Shown here in pieces: positions 44,946 through 57,160 of a DNA stretch of 64,000 nucleotides. The stretch is taken from positions 77,966,502-78,030,501 of the forward strand of contig CM057832.1 of assembly GCA_030068075.1 (NCBI GenBank), written 5' to 3'. A program made the position numbers and the translations under genes. The notes beneath the pieces were generated by a model that was not told where the DNA came from, did no database searches, and saw only the letters and a program-made list of their open reading frames with translations. Numbering within the stretch: position 1 is the stretch's first letter; every line of letters begins with the position of its first letter. The DNA comes from Paguma larvata (taxonomy: Eukaryota > Chordata > Mammalia > Carnivora > Viverridae).

Positions 44946-46248
44946 GCTTCGAGCAAGAGCTCGATGGTAATCTTATATTTAGTTGTAATTATAATCTCCT
45001 AATTTGGTTTGGAACATAAAAGCACAATTTCAGGTCTATTGGTAAGTAGACTATTTGTTGGTCTAGTATAAATAGGGCTTAAGACAAAATTACTACTTCT
45101 GTGATCATACCAAGAAATGGTAGAATTGTGTTATTAACCTGGGAGTAGTAGCAAGTATCCTCTCATTTAGCTGAGTGTTTCTCTTAATATACTTCTAGTT
45201 CTCCAATAGTAACTGGAGTTCCAGCAGGGCCCACTTGCAGAAATTTTGCCATGTGAACATTTGATTGGAAAGGTCCCCCGGGAGCAATACAGGTAGTGAA
45301 ACAAATAAAATGAACAGTTGTGATTTGTCAGCTTGAGCATTAGCAAGGCATCTTGTTTCCCGAGTATTGCTTTGAAGACGATTTTGCTTGTTGAGCTTGT
45401 TTGCTTATTTCAAATGAAAGGATCCACTGTTAGTTCTTAAGCAGTCCCAGTGAAATATCAGTATTCTTGCTCCAAATCCAGGCCTGCTAAACTTGAATGC
45501 TAAGATGGTTACTTTTTCTCTACAAGTTTTGGAATCAATCTCTAGTGTGAACGAGAGCCATATAATGTGTGTTCCCAAGGGACCCAGCTTTTTAGTAGGC
45601 ATAGGTACTGTTTAATTTGAAACTTCAGATCTAATTCATTATGTTAGAAAAGGTATTTAATTAGAAGTTACAAGAACTCTTCCTATGTTCGGAAGCTTTA
45701 CCTGTAGTCCTGGAGATGGGCAACGATGTTAAGCAGAAAGGAACATTCCGATGCTGGTCTTTTGAAAACTTCAACTCTTAAAGTTTGTAGGGTGGGTGAG
45801 CACGTGGCTACCTTTGCTGAAATTTCCTTTACTAGTGATGAGTAACAATGTCCCGTCATTCAGGGCCACCATAGGGAAAAACCATCAAGAAGGTATTTTC
45901 CTTTACAACGGTCACAACTTCAGGTACTACAACTTTCCTTGTAGTATCTGAAGAAAGCCCTGAGGCCAGCCTCTTGAACTTGCTGATTATTGGACCTTGC
46001 TCTCCCTAAGGTCACTATCCTTTGCCCTGACTATTAATGTCTACAGGTGCATCTCCCCCCACCCCCCAGAATTAGTTTTGTAGTTAATTATCACTAAATA
46101 AGGAAATCTTAAGAAACCTCTGCACTGAAAGATGTTGAGGTCCGTGAACCGTGGGAGGAGAGGAACCCTGCCTGAAGTTTCTATAGTCACTTACATACGC
46201 TTGTGGTGGTGTGGCTTTATCTGTGGGCATGATTAATAAAACAGAGAG
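44946..46248. other. Unique sequence
   Basis: Nothing recognised. A C-rich run (cccccccaccccccc type) lies near 46055-46070. Confidence 0.45.
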
Positions 46249-46370
46249 CTGGAGTCAGCAGCCTGACACCCAATACCAGTGTGGCATTAACTAATGTCTG
46301 ATGGTCTTAAACGATCCTGAAGCTGAGCCTTGGGTCTCTTACCTGTGAAACAAGGAGACTTCGAACATTC
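46249..46370 (+). repeat. MIR SINE fragment
   Basis: 'gctggagtcagcagcctgac' then 'gaagctgagccttgggtctc' and 'ttacctgtgaaacaaggaga' match MIR plus strand. Confidence 0.55.
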
Positions 46371-47446
46371 TGTGATTCTATAATTATAATCTTTCATCCC
46401 TTTTTTGCACACTTTTATTGGACTGCAGGTAAAAAAAAAAAGTGGCAAGGTTTTATTTTTCAAATATCTTTGAAACTGATCATGGAAAAATGACTAGTCT
46501 TCCAACTGTAATAAATCCAGTGTAATGCCAGTTTTTTGGTGGAAACTGTAATGGAGACTGAGAAAATCTAGAAGAATTTCATAGAGAATAATTCATTAGG
46601 CCCTAGGAACAATGGAAGCCATTTTTTTATGAGCCAGAAAAATTTCCATTGCTGTGGTAGTATGATGGGGACACTACTAATAAATATACCATCTAGATAA
46701 AACCATGATGTCAGATACAAACACAGGTGCAAGGGAAGAAACCTTGCTCTCTATTCCAGTCAACTTACCATGCCTTGACTCCCTCAGATGTAAAACTCAT
46801 GTGGCTACGACTGTGTAACAGTCTTGGTTATGGTCAGCCACAAGGACCGTGGGTTAACCAGTTCCTGCCATCAATATTTCTGGCACAGGGAGGTGGCATT
46901 TTTATTTTTCTAGTCCTTTCTGCTCGATCTGTCTCTACTTTCTTTCATTTTCCTGAGGATCTTTGAGAATAACATTTATTATGCTGAGGTCTCTAGAAAC
47001 ATCATAGGGGCGTTGATTGTCCTGACATAGCTATTCTTAGAAATGCAAAGCCTATTTCAAAATTGGATGATAGTTGAGATTAGTTAATGTCTAATTTTTA
47101 ACTTTGGAATTCCTATTATACACAAAAGGGGAAAAAAAACAATGAAACCTTACATATCTAAAAATCTAGATCCCACAATTTTCAACTTTGGCAGTCTTCT
47201 TGATTTTGTAGAGCATTTTTCTATAAACTGCACAGGTTAAAAAAAAAAAGGATGATACTGTGCTATGCTCTGGCTATTAAGTCTAATTAGAAAATATGGT
47301 AAATGACAAAAACTCAATGTACAGGAGACTACAAATAAAGTTTTCACTGATTGCAAAAAGATACTATAATGCTATACAATCAGACTGTCTCCAGGCATTA
47401 GTGTATGATATTCTCTTAGGAATCAGCTGTTAGAATGTGAGCTTTG
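46371..47446. other. Unique sequence
   Basis: Nothing recognised; A-runs near 46430 and 47240. Confidence 0.45.
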
Positions 47447-47689
47447 TGAGAGCACTTTCTTTTCTTTTTAATGTCTGTTTTTGAGAGAGAGAGCGAGCGA
47501 GCACGTGAGCATAAACAGGGAAGGGGCAGAGAGAGGCAGACACAGAATCTGAAGCAGGCTCCAGGCTCTGACCTGTCAGCACAGAGTCGGTTGCGGGGCT
47601 TGAACTCACGAACAGTGAGATCATGACCTGAGCAGAATTGGATGTTTAACTAACAGAGCCACCCAGGCATCCCATGAGAGCATTTTCTT
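47447..47689 (-). mobile_element. Feline CAN-SINE with 15-bp TSD
   Basis: SINE body 47462-47674, inverted, with 'gaagcaggctccaggctctg' and head 'cagagccacccaggcatccc'. tgagagcactttctt (47447-47461) and tgagagcattttctt (47675-47689) differ at one base; the right copy is followed by AAAA, as expected for L1-endonuclease cleavage. Confidence 0.95.
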
Positions 47690-47959
47690 AAAAAGTAAGT
47701 TCACTTCACGTTTGGTTTGTGGTTATCTATTTAGAGATGAGAATAATGCAAAAACTTAAAAATTTAGAAATTAAGTCTGTTACCTTTTAACATCTAAGTA
47801 TATCTAACCAATACCTTATGGTAAGCTATCTGACTTAATTTTGCTGGAATCCACTTTAAAATAATCTCCTTTTGAGATGCTTAACATTTTCCTTGTTTAG
47901 TTATCTTCTTTGTACTTAGAAATGTTAATAGCAAAACTACGATATTTATCATACTATTA

Positions 47960-48140
47960 TCAGTTTGATGATGACCAAGATCGTAGAGACTTGTCCAGAG
48001 TAAAAGAATTACATATGGTTGAGTGATTCCTGGTTGAGACCAGGACACTTATTACTATCTCCTAGTGTTTTCTGAAATCCAATAGAAACTTAGAGATAAC
48101 TACCTTATGGTCACACAGCTGGAAAGTAAAGATTAGGACA
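47960..48140 (-). repeat. MIR-like fragment(s)
   Basis: 'gacttgtccagagtaaaaga' and 'cttatggtcacacagctgga' both resemble the inverted MIR core. They may be two parts of separate copies. Confidence 0.4.
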
Positions 48141-48214
48141 AATATGATATGAGTGAAAATGATGAAAATTATTCTAGCTATGTGCCAGGCTTTCTTCCAT
48201 CTGCGTTGTTCATT

Positions 48215-48310
48215 CTTTAATGTTGAATTTTAAGTTCCAAGTCCTATTCTAGGTGCTATGATGGAACAATAAGGCACCAAATTCCTGCTCTAATGCATTT
48301 TACGTTGTAG
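48215..48310 (-). repeat. L2 3'-end fragment
   Basis: 'ctattctaggtgctatgatg', 'gaacaataaggcaccaaatt' and 'cctgctctaatgcattttac' match inverted L2. Confidence 0.5.
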
Positions 48311-48339
48311 CGTGGTTTATAGCTCATACTGGAATCTGT

Positions 48340-48640
48340 TTAGCAACTAACTATAGGGATAGCCACTCATAATCCTATTTTGTTGTTGGGGAAACTGAGT
48401 CATAGGGTTGAGGTATTGTTTTTTTTTTTTAATGTTGATATATTTAGAATGTGCACGAGTAGGGGAGGGGTAGAGAGAATCCAAGCAGGCTCCACATAGC
48501 GCAGAGCCTGATGAGGGGCTCGATGTCATTAACCAGGAGGTCATGACCTGACCTGAAATCAAGAGTCAGACACTTAACTGAGTTGCCCAAGTGCCCCAGG
48601 AGATTGAGGTATCTTAAATCCAAGGTCACACAGTTTGGGA
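48340..48640 (-). repeat. MIR SINE split by a CAN-SINE
   Basis: 'gttggggaaactgagtcata' on the left and 'ccaaggtcacacagtttggg' on the right are contiguous in inverted MIR. The CAN-SINE at 48418-48600 was inserted between them. Confidence 0.65.
48418..48600 (-). mobile_element. Feline CAN-SINE inside MIR
   Basis: Inverted, with 'atccaagcaggctccacata' and head 'actgagttgcccaagtgccc'. TSD ggttgaggtatt (48406-48417) and gattgaggtatc (48602-48613). The divergent body makes it an older copy. Confidence 0.88.
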
Positions 48641-49045
48641 CGTGAACACATGGTGTGGTCGCAGAAATGATACCATGAACCTCACGCTATACTGGTTTTA
48701 TGTGGAACTCCAAAGCTATGATTTGTAACCACTCTGCTACCTTGCACTTATAGTAATGCATGAAGCTTCATCAGTAAAAATGATATGGAATACCATGGAT
48801 GGAAAAACAAATGATCTATCCATACGATTCAGCCTATTTCCAGGGATCTTCCATGGGAGGTATAGGGGCAGTTTTATTTCCACCTTCATTAGGCATTGGG
48901 GATGTTAGTTCAGATCATCCGTTTGACTGTGGTTTTTCTGGTGGCAACACAGATTGTGGCTTATTTCACAATTTGAGCAGCTTTGTTCTTCAGGATCATT
49001 CTTCCAGTAAGTAAAGTTGGGTTTAGAAGGGAAAAAGATGGACCT

Positions 49046-49047
<2 letters not shown>
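48641..49047. other. Unique sequence
   Basis: Nothing recognised. A 71-codon frame (48799-49014) has no recognisable domain. Confidence 0.4.

Positions 49048-49085
<38 letters not shown>
49048..49085. repeat. Perfect (AC)19 microsatellite
   Basis: Thirty-eight bases of uninterrupted AC, likely length-polymorphic. Confidence 0.98.
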
Positions 49086-49087
<2 letters not shown>

Positions 49088-49225
49088 CATATATTAAGCA
49101 TTTTAACTTGTAAAAAATAGCTTTATGATGGGGAAAAACAAGTAGGAAAAAACCCAGTATATTCCTCGTACTGTCTGATCAAGAGTAGATTCGAAAATAA
49201 GATAGGTTTTATGTTTTTACTTGGG

Positions 49226-49497
49226 TGAAACTTGAGAAACTTAACAGAAGACCATGGGGGAAAGGGAAGGGGAAAAAATAGTTTCAAACAGAGAGGGAGG
49301 CAGACCATAAGAGATTCTTAAATACAGAGAACAAACTGAGGGTTGAGGGGGATGGGCATTGAGGAGGGCACTTTTTGGGATGAGCACTCGGTGTTGTATG
49401 TAAACGATGAATCATGGGAATCTACCCCTAAAACCAAGAGCACACTGTGTACACTGTATGTTAGCTAACTTGACAATAAATTATATTAAAAAAAGTG
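49226..49497 (+). mobile_element. L1 3' UTR, plus strand
   Basis: 'aacttaacagaagaccatgg', 'gagagggaggcagaccataa', 'gaacaaactgagggttgagg', 'ggatgagcactcggtgttgt' and the terminus 'gacaataaattatattaaaa' are the carnivore L1 3' UTR in sense orientation. Its left boundary is approximate. It carries an extra segment (about 49408-49466) not seen in the shorter 3' ends elsewhere in the window. Confidence 0.85.
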
Positions 49498-50849
49498 AAA
49501 GTCAAATCAGTAAGACAAATAAATTAAACAGCCTGAAATTGACAACATGGGAATTTAAATACTTGCTTTTAGCAACACAAGTATGTTTTTTAAGTGTTCC
49601 ATGGAAAGTAAGGCAATTGATGAGTTATTTGAGATGAAAAGATAAAGTCATTCATAATCTAAAGTCAGGTTTATTTCACTCTTAAAGGCTTTATACAGAA
49701 TATTTCCCTCCTTAGTGTGAACTGTTAAATAGGAGTGTTGAGGATATTGAGTCTTGAAGATCCAAAATTGAAAAGGTTTCTATGAAAGAATCCATGCGTA
49801 GGAATAGGTATGAAGAATTCTGTAATGGATTAGGAACAGTAAGAGGGCATTTCTGTAGGCATTTCTGTTGTAACAGAAATCAAAGGTAATGCCTAATTAA
49901 ATCTAACAGAATTCATAAATCACCTTGGCACTCTTGCTTGGAAATCTAATGCTATTCGTGTGCCCTTCTTATTAGCCTGAGTCCTGAGAATAACAGGGTT
50001 TTCTGTCTAATGTGAAGATCCAGGAACATCTTAAAATCTGGGTGGAAATGCATGCCCTAGAAGATAACAAAACACAGAGGGGGGGATTAAAAATACTGGC
50101 ATAATAACTGAGAGGTTAACCATAACATTTGCTGTTAGCAATTAAGCTAAAATTTAGCGGGTTTCAGGTTATTTATATTTTAGAAAAATAGGAATTTATT
50201 TGGACACATCTCAGAATTTTCTATCAAGGTTTCAGGGACATTCATTAAAGATTATATTTTGTTCATGGATGCAGTCATAAATATGTGAATGCAGGTCATA
50301 AATACAGTACACAAAACAAGCATGTTTGTTCTTGTCCTTACTAAACACTATTGGACACTTAACCAGGTGGATTGTGTAAATTCTAACAGCCATTGCCTCC
50401 TATTCAAGTCCTATACCTCTTCTACATATTGGTTGCTCTACCCTCGTTCTCTGGGTGGAAGAGGATAATTTCTATAATCCCCACTTTCCCTGACTTCATG
50501 TCTTAACCTTTAGATTAATGACACCTAGTGTTGGTTTCAAGTCTCCTCAGTGAGGAAACAAATCATCAAAACAAGTATGACCAAATTCTTGAATAAATCA
50601 ATAGAATTCTTTGAACTTAAATGACATTAACACATGAATATACCTTGAGAAAAATATGAAAGGCCTTGGGGTGTATTGCTGCTGGCAAAAAGTTTGGGAA
50701 TTTTAGGCTATACCTGTTCATCCCTTTGGCAAAGCATCTTGGATTTTTAGGTCCTGATAATCCCCAAATTCATGTGGTTTCCATAAAGCTTAATCTAAAG
50801 CTTAATCTATAAATCTTAATCTATAGATTGTTCTGTTAATGACTTCTGT
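49498..50849. other. Unique AT-rich sequence
   Basis: Mostly nothing recognised. At 50786-50829 the motif taatctata is repeated in a short degenerate array ending in the palindrome aatctatagatt. Confidence 0.45.
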
Positions 50850-51330
50850 TTTATGGGTCTGTTTGAAGAAATGTTTTTGATCCTAAGGTTATACATCTAT
50901 TCTCCTACGTTTTCTTCTAATGGTTTTCTAATGTTTTTTTCCCCTTCTACATTTATATCTTTGGTCTATTTGGACTTCACTTCTGAATATACTATGTGGT
51001 AGGAAATCTAATTTTATATTCTTCCACACAGAGAGCTAATTTTCCCAGCATTATTTACTAAATAACTCATTTTCAAATTGACATATACTAAGTTTTCATG
51101 TAAATGCTGCTGTTCCCGTATTTTTTATTAGATTCCTCATTCTATGGTTCCAGCACTGTACTGTTACCAACTCTATGGATTTATTATAGGACTTAACATA
51201 TGATGGGGGAAGTCTTCTCTTTTTGTTCTTTGAAAAATGGATTATTTCTGTATTAAACAACTTCCATGTGGGAAAAATAATTCATCTGCCATTTTTTAAT
51301 AATTCTGCTGACTTCACTTTCAACTTGCCT
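50850..51330 (-). mobile_element. Old L1 ORF2 fragment
   Basis: 'attctcctacgttttcttct', 'tttggtctatttggacttca', 'ttttcccagcattatttact' and 'gttccagcactgtactgtta' match the inverted mid-ORF2 landmarks of old L1 (compare 6440-6760). Broken frames. Confidence 0.65.
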
Positions 51331-51535
51331 TATATACTGCTTGTTCTTGATTTTTTTGGTGACTCCTTATTGTCTATTCATGTTCTCTATTTAGGGTTTG
51401 AAATTTGAAATCTCTTGTAAGTAGAGGGATTGTTAATATGTTCTGACAGGTCCAGGTCCATTTAGTCTGAAGAAGAAAATGGAAAGCTTGAGCAAATGGA
51501 TATGCTCATAGACTCTGATCTTTGGAAATTACCTT

Positions 51536-51738
51536 AAATTTTTGTAATGTTTATATATGAAGGAGAGAGAGCACGAACAGGGGAGGGGCACAGACAGAGA
51601 GGGAGACACAGAATCTGTAACAGGCTCCAGGCTCCGTGCTGTCAGCACAGAGCCTGATGTGGGGCTCAAACTCACGAACCATGAGATTGTGACCTGAGCT
51701 GAAGTCGGAGTTTAATCCACTGAGCCACCAGGTGCCCC
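51536..51738 (-). mobile_element. Feline CAN-SINE
   Basis: Inverted: 'aggggaggggcacagacaga', 'caggctccaggctccgtgct' and head 'actgagccaccaggtgcccc'. No clear TSD. Confidence 0.93.
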
Positions 51739-53336
51739 TTGAGAACAACCTTTTAACCCCAAATTACTAGGGTAGAATTCTTTAGTTAGGTTTCCAGTAT
51801 TGGTGATGGACTGTGTTTATTAGGCATAGATAGATCTCTCTTGGCCCTGACAAATAATCCACATCTTCTGAAAATTTGTCTAAGACTTCTATGATTTTGA
51901 AAGTTATGTACAATTAAAATATTAACATAAGGACTGAGCCCATAACCTTGGTTTCTTTAAATCCTACCAATGAGTGAATTGTTGATAGATAAAGCCAAGA
52001 GGAAAAAGGAACGAAACATGGGGAATGATCATCCTTGATAATAGTAAGTTGATGTATTCACTTGAACTTCCAGACTACTTGGCTAAAAGTAAGATTTGAG
52101 CTTGAGCTTAGCAAGCTTGATAGAACATAAAATGCTGAGGAACGATTTTATTCTTTAAAAAACAATAAACACTTCCACTATGTTGTTGACTTGTTTCAGC
52201 ACCTTTTCCTATTACCCGAGGCCCTCTTGCCTTAAGATCTGGGACAAAAATGTGGGAGTGTCCTAGCCCATTTTCACAACTTGAAATTTGTTTGCAACAT
52301 GCAGTATCCTCTTTCCCATGCTCTTCAAGTGCTCTTGGAATCCCTTTCCTTCATATCACAGGTTCATGGCCAAAGCTTTAGAACTGAATAGCTATTGGAC
52401 TATGGATCTCTCTGTGTAATTAAAAAAAAAATGCTTTTCTTTTGAGGATAGCATATCTCCTGAGTGTGAAGCAGTTAGACTTGCTTTGAGCCTTGTCCCA
52501 ATGAACTGAAGGCGTGATTTGTATTTCAGAGGACAGTTAATTTCGGTGTGGGATGTCACAAACAAGAATGTGCCCAATTCCATCAAAACATCTGATACTT
52601 GCATACTGTGGTTAGAGACTGGGCCAGAAAATATTGGTGGACGCAAGCTCATCCCACAGTGAGGATAGTAGTGCTATCTTTGTGTGTGACAGAGAACTGC
52701 CCTGAATTTCAGTACAATAAAATGTGTCTGCTTATTCTTGTTCTTGGAGCTTCTGGGCTTGGGATAGTCATCAAGTTATACATGTCACTACTTGAGCTAA
52801 TGGCACTTAAAGAATGCAAACAGGCTTTTTAGGAAATATTACCACTTGAGGTGGAAGATCAGGGACCCAAAATTGTATTTTTCCATGTGCCATTTGCTTC
52901 TTAAAAGGAAAACTACAGAGAAAATAGTGGTACTGCAGCAACAAGGCAATTGGCAACGTTAGAAGAATAAAGAAATCTATTGCAACTGCAAAATGTGTTC
53001 ATTTTTAAAATGATATTACCTGTAGCAAACCTGTTATGGTAACTCTAAATGCAGTAGTTTGTTGGAGGGTGGGCTCTCTGGTCACACATATCCGGCTGTC
53101 CCTTTTCACCGTTCGTGTGTGCCATCACGCCATCTAGAGCTGCTCTGGGAGAATTTTCTTGTCTCCACTTGGTCCATTCGTGTCGTGGTTCCTGCTCTTC
53201 CACTAGCCTCCCTGCTCAGGCTGGGATACAGAAGAGGATGAGAAGGATTCAGAACTAAATATGCATAGTAAAGAGAAAATAAAAGTCTCTGGGTTATGTC
53301 ATTATGCCAAAAAGTTACATGGTGCACGATAACCAT
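51739..53336. other. Unique sequence
   Basis: Nothing recognised. Frames up to 86 codons overlap on both strands and show no recognisable domain. Confidence 0.45.
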
Positions 53337-53540
53337 TGCTAGGATTGATTGAGAACTGTGTGCCAGACATTGACTCAGCGCATCCCACAGACTATCTCTT
53401 CTACTTCTTGGAGCATCCTGATGAAATCATCTCTACATTATAGTTGTGAAAACCGAGGCCCAGATAAGTGGTCTGCTACTAGAGGAGGGAGCTGAGATTT
53501 GAATTCAAGCACTTGGTTCTAGTCACTTGCCTGTTGTACT
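53337..53540 (-). repeat. MIR SINE
   Basis: 'gagaactgtgtgccagacat', 'gtgaaaaccgaggcccagat' and 'gctgagatttgaattcaagc' match inverted MIR over most of its length. Confidence 0.65.
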
Positions 53541-54180
53541 TTCCTGGAGACCTTAACCTGAGTTCCTTTGGCCACAGACCTCCTGCAGAGTTCAATACAT
53601 ATATTGAACCATGGTCAATGTAGCTGTTTGCATTGGCTGAATGGATAATCACTCACTTGGCATAATTTCAAGTGTGGCAGAGAGACCCACCTGCTGGTTA
53701 TTGCCTGAAATTTTATGATTAGGCTTCAGTATGTTTTTATTCCTGGAGGAAATCTCTAATCAGCCACTACCTAGCAGACTGTGGTCTTCCTGAAGTGTGC
53801 TTTTTCTAAGTGGCATGATTATTGGATTATTTGGACATTAATTGATTATTAAAAATCTTAATTATTTTCAAGTATATTTGCTTTCAAAGGATATGAGTTA
53901 CAGTCTCTGGAAAAACCAGGATGGACTGTATTCTGTGGTAAAAATACCCTGATAAGTAGTAGTTAAACAGTAGTTTGCAATAATGAGGATTTTGTTGCAA
54001 CTCATGCAATGAGCCCACATGTATTATAGGTTATTGGGGACACAAGCCTGAGAGAGAAATGGAGGGTCTTAGATCATCAGTGAATTGTTTTTGCCTGCAA
54101 GACCTTACTTGCCCTTACAGCATATCACAGAGAATTGGTAACATAACTTCAAATGGCCACAAGAGGACTGTTAATTTGAT
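53541..54180. other. Unique sequence
   Basis: Nothing recognised. Confidence 0.45.
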
Positions 54181-54606
54181 ATGACAGCCCTAGGAAGCTA
54201 ACACAGACTGGGTGGCTTAAAATAAATTGATTCTCACAGATCAGAGCTAGAAATCCAAAATCCAGGTGTTTGGAAGGATTGATTTCTTTTAAAGGCCGTG
54301 TAAGAACGTGATTCATGCCTCTTCTGGTGGTCCCAAACTATCCTTGCACTGTCTTGGTTTGTAGAAACATCTCTACCATCTCTGTCTCTGTCTTCATGTG
54401 AGTCTCTTCTCCTGTATGTGTCCATGTCTGTCAAAATTTACCTCCTATCAAGACTTCAGTAATTGGATTAGTGCCCATATTAATCTAGTATGACTTTATT
54501 TTAACTTAAATCTGCAAAGACCCTTTTTACAAATAAAGTCCCATTCACAGCTCCTGGGGATTTGTATTCAGACATATCTTTTGGAGGGATAAATCCAACT
54601 CAACAG
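54181..54606 (-). mobile_element. MLT1-type (ERVL-MaLR) solo LTR
   Basis: 'acagactgggtggcttaaaa', 'tctctgtctctgtcttcatg', 'cagtaattggattagtgccc' and 'aaatctgcaaagaccctttt' follow the inverted MLT1 LTR consensus. No internal retroviral sequence accompanies it. An ancient mammalian fossil. Confidence 0.7.
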
Positions 54607-56204
54607 GGATTGTGAAGTATAATTGGACCATGACATTTGAAAGGAAGAGATAGAGGAAAAAATGGTGGAGGGCACGGATGAGGACTGTATTCCTCTTTGA
54701 AATGAGAAATGCAGACCTTTCTTTGCAGAAGTTGATAGAAGTTTAAGAGAGGTTAGTAGCTCAAAGAACTAATACTTGATTATGAACATAAACCAAATCG
54801 TCTGACCTGCTGACAATGTTTCAATAACAGCTGCTCTGTGGGAAAGTAGCCTCAAGGATATTTATAGTCTCGGTGGGTTGAGACCTCCGCATATCTTATC
54901 TCTGCCACCTCATGGAAGGAAGTGAATCAGCTTTTTGTGAGCATAGGGATGGAAATATAAACCAAATCCTTTCACCTAACTGGAGCACTTTGGATAGGAT
55001 ATGGATATTGTCTTGGTGGTGATGGGGACCCAGGATAACTTTAAAAATAGGACCTCTTGGTGCCAGGACTGTCTTAGATTGAGGATTTTTTACAAAGAGC
55101 ATAATTTGATTGCAATGTGTGTGTGTGTAAATTGATGGAAAAAGGCAGGATTGATGGAAAATTTGACAAACTGTATCTCTGATTACTATTTGTTATTGGA
55201 TGTCATTTAAAATTGTTTTGTGTTTAAATTCTGTAGGTTAAGGATGAATTCTATCTGAATAGATAAGCAGTGAAAAATGCACAGAACTTGTTCAAAGTAC
55301 ACGTGAGCCAAGTCCATGGGGTTTGGGTCAAGGATCTAGTATAGGGGATGATCCTGAATCCATAGATGGAAGTGAAAGCAACATCCCAAGAACACTGTGT
55401 TCCTAACTAGTAGGTAAATAGTTGAGGAGGCTGGGAGTACCTGGGACTCCCAAGTGGCAAAATAGTCATTGGGATGGGGGCACTGAAAACTATTCTCTAA
55501 AGATCATCTCTTATTGCAAGATGAATCTGCCTATGAATCCCTTCTCTGTGGCCTTTGCACCTCCGCTGTGTGTCCCTCCATGGCCTGTCTCCCACTATTT
55601 CGGAGGTGGAAGGTAGGGGTTGGTGGTTGATGAGGCCCTCGATGCATCAGAATCTCCAATATCCATAAAAGGTTACAAAATATTTGAGGAGTAAAGAGGG
55701 TGGAGAATGTGGAAATGAGTGAGAAGGGCTAAAATGATGGCATATGACAAGTACTGTAGGTCCGAAGGAAGTCAGCAGTTAATCAACACGAGAGGTCGTA
55801 AACTGAGGAGAAAGACTGCAGAATGGAAGAGCTGGGTTCCCGGCCAAGCTTCCTCATCAGCCACTTGTGGCTCAGGTAGATCACGCCTCTTCTTTAAAAT
55901 CAAAATGGACCTTTCCTGAGCTCTTCTCTAGCTAGAAACTATGGTTAAGGATATCTGCAACTTTCTGTTCATCAATATATGTGGTCGATGGATTATAGAG
56001 GATAAGCAGTCATCCACATTGGCAGAGGAAGGCTTTATTTCATAAAACCGCCATGTGTTGTTTAAAAGAGGGTTCTTTCAGGTTTGATATCCAAACAATA
56101 TTGGGACCATAACGAAAAAGTACACTAAATATTGAGTGTTATCATAAATCCTTATGGACATTTTTCTGTTCTCTGTGCATATAATTTTCATACAATACTA
56201 GAGA
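54607..56204. other. Unique sequence
   Basis: Nothing recognised except a short (GT)n at about 55116-55128. Confidence 0.45.
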
Positions 56205-56580
56205 AAAAAAATGGAACCATGGAAGGTTAAAATAATTGCCCAGAGTAACACAACAAATGGAAAGTGGCCTGATTGTTGAGCCTTTGCTTTTAACCCCTGC
56301 ATTCTTTTTTTTTTTTTTAATTTTTTTTTAACGTTTATTTATTTTTGAGACATAGAGACAGAGCATGAGCAGGAGAAGGGCAGAGAGAGAGGGAAACACA
56401 GAATATAAAGCAGGCTCCAGGCTCTGAGCTGTCAGCACAGAGCCCGACGCGGGGCTCGAACTCACAGACCGTGAGATCATGACCTGAGCCGAAGTCGGCC
56501 GCTTAACCGACTGAGCCACCCAGGCGCCCCAACCCCTGCATTCTAATGCCACTACGGATAAATACATAGACATCAGATGG
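56205..56580 (-). repeat. MIR SINE split by a CAN-SINE
   Basis: 'ttgcccagagtaacacaaca' and 'gagcctttgcttttaacccc' on the left continue after the SINE with 'attctaatgccactacgg'. The full piece reads as inverted MIR to its 5' end. Confidence 0.6.
56292..56544 (-). mobile_element. Young feline CAN-SINE with perfect 14-bp TSD
   Basis: SINE body 56306-56530, inverted and close to consensus: 'aacgtttatttatttttgag', 'cagagcccgacgcggggctc' and head 'gagccacccaggcgcccc', with many CpGs kept. aacccctgcattct is identical at 56292-56305 and 56531-56544, and the right copy is followed by AA. Confidence 0.98.
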
Positions 56581-56654
56581 GGAGTAAAGCCAGGGCCCTG
56601 TAATGGCCTGAGCCTTCACTTAAATTTATACATGCACTCACTTCACATTTACTT

Positions 56655-56955
56655 TGCATTTGCTGAATGCCAATCACTTTTCCAGACATGAAGGATATAA
56701 TTGTGATGAGAAGTCCAGTTCCTTCCTTGAGTGTTTTCAGTGTAGTAGAGGAACAAAGGGAGTTAAGCTGCACTTAAAACAGAAGTGCTGATGTAGGACC
56801 AGATAATTAAGAGGATTTGTATAGGGAGGGCAGCCTAGGAAAGTAACATTCAAATTACAACTTGAAGGATGAATACCAGGTGAGAGGAGAAGGAAGTAGA
56901 TGAAGAAGACTGTTTCTAGCAGAAAGCATAAGTGTGAAGAATCCAGAGCTAGCTC
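56655..56955 (-). repeat. L2 LINE fragment
   Basis: 'tgctgaatgccaatcacttt', 'gaagtccagttccttccttg' and 'acaacttgaaggatgaatac' then 'agaaagcataagtgtgaaga' match inverted L2 3' end and the adjoining region. Confidence 0.6.
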
Positions 56956-56982
56956 TTAAGCTTTAGACTGGTGCTGCTGTGG

Positions 56983-57075
56983 CAGGTTAAGCATCACTTG
57001 AGACTCTTATTTGGTAGGTATGGGTTGGGGCCTGGGCACTTATATTGTACACAGAGTGGTTTGATTGCCAGGCTG
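56983..57075 (+). repeat. MER5A-like DNA transposon fossil
   Basis: 'aagcatcacttgagactctt', then 'gttggggcctgggcacttat' and 'gtggtttgattgcc' resemble MER5A with an internal deletion. The terminal repeats are not clear. Confidence 0.4.
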
Positions 57076-57160
57076 GTTTGTGGACCTTAAATTTTAGGTT
57101 GTTTTGACTCTGGGAGTTCGATATGCAGGCAGGGTGGTTTTGAGGCCCCAGCTGGAGAAT

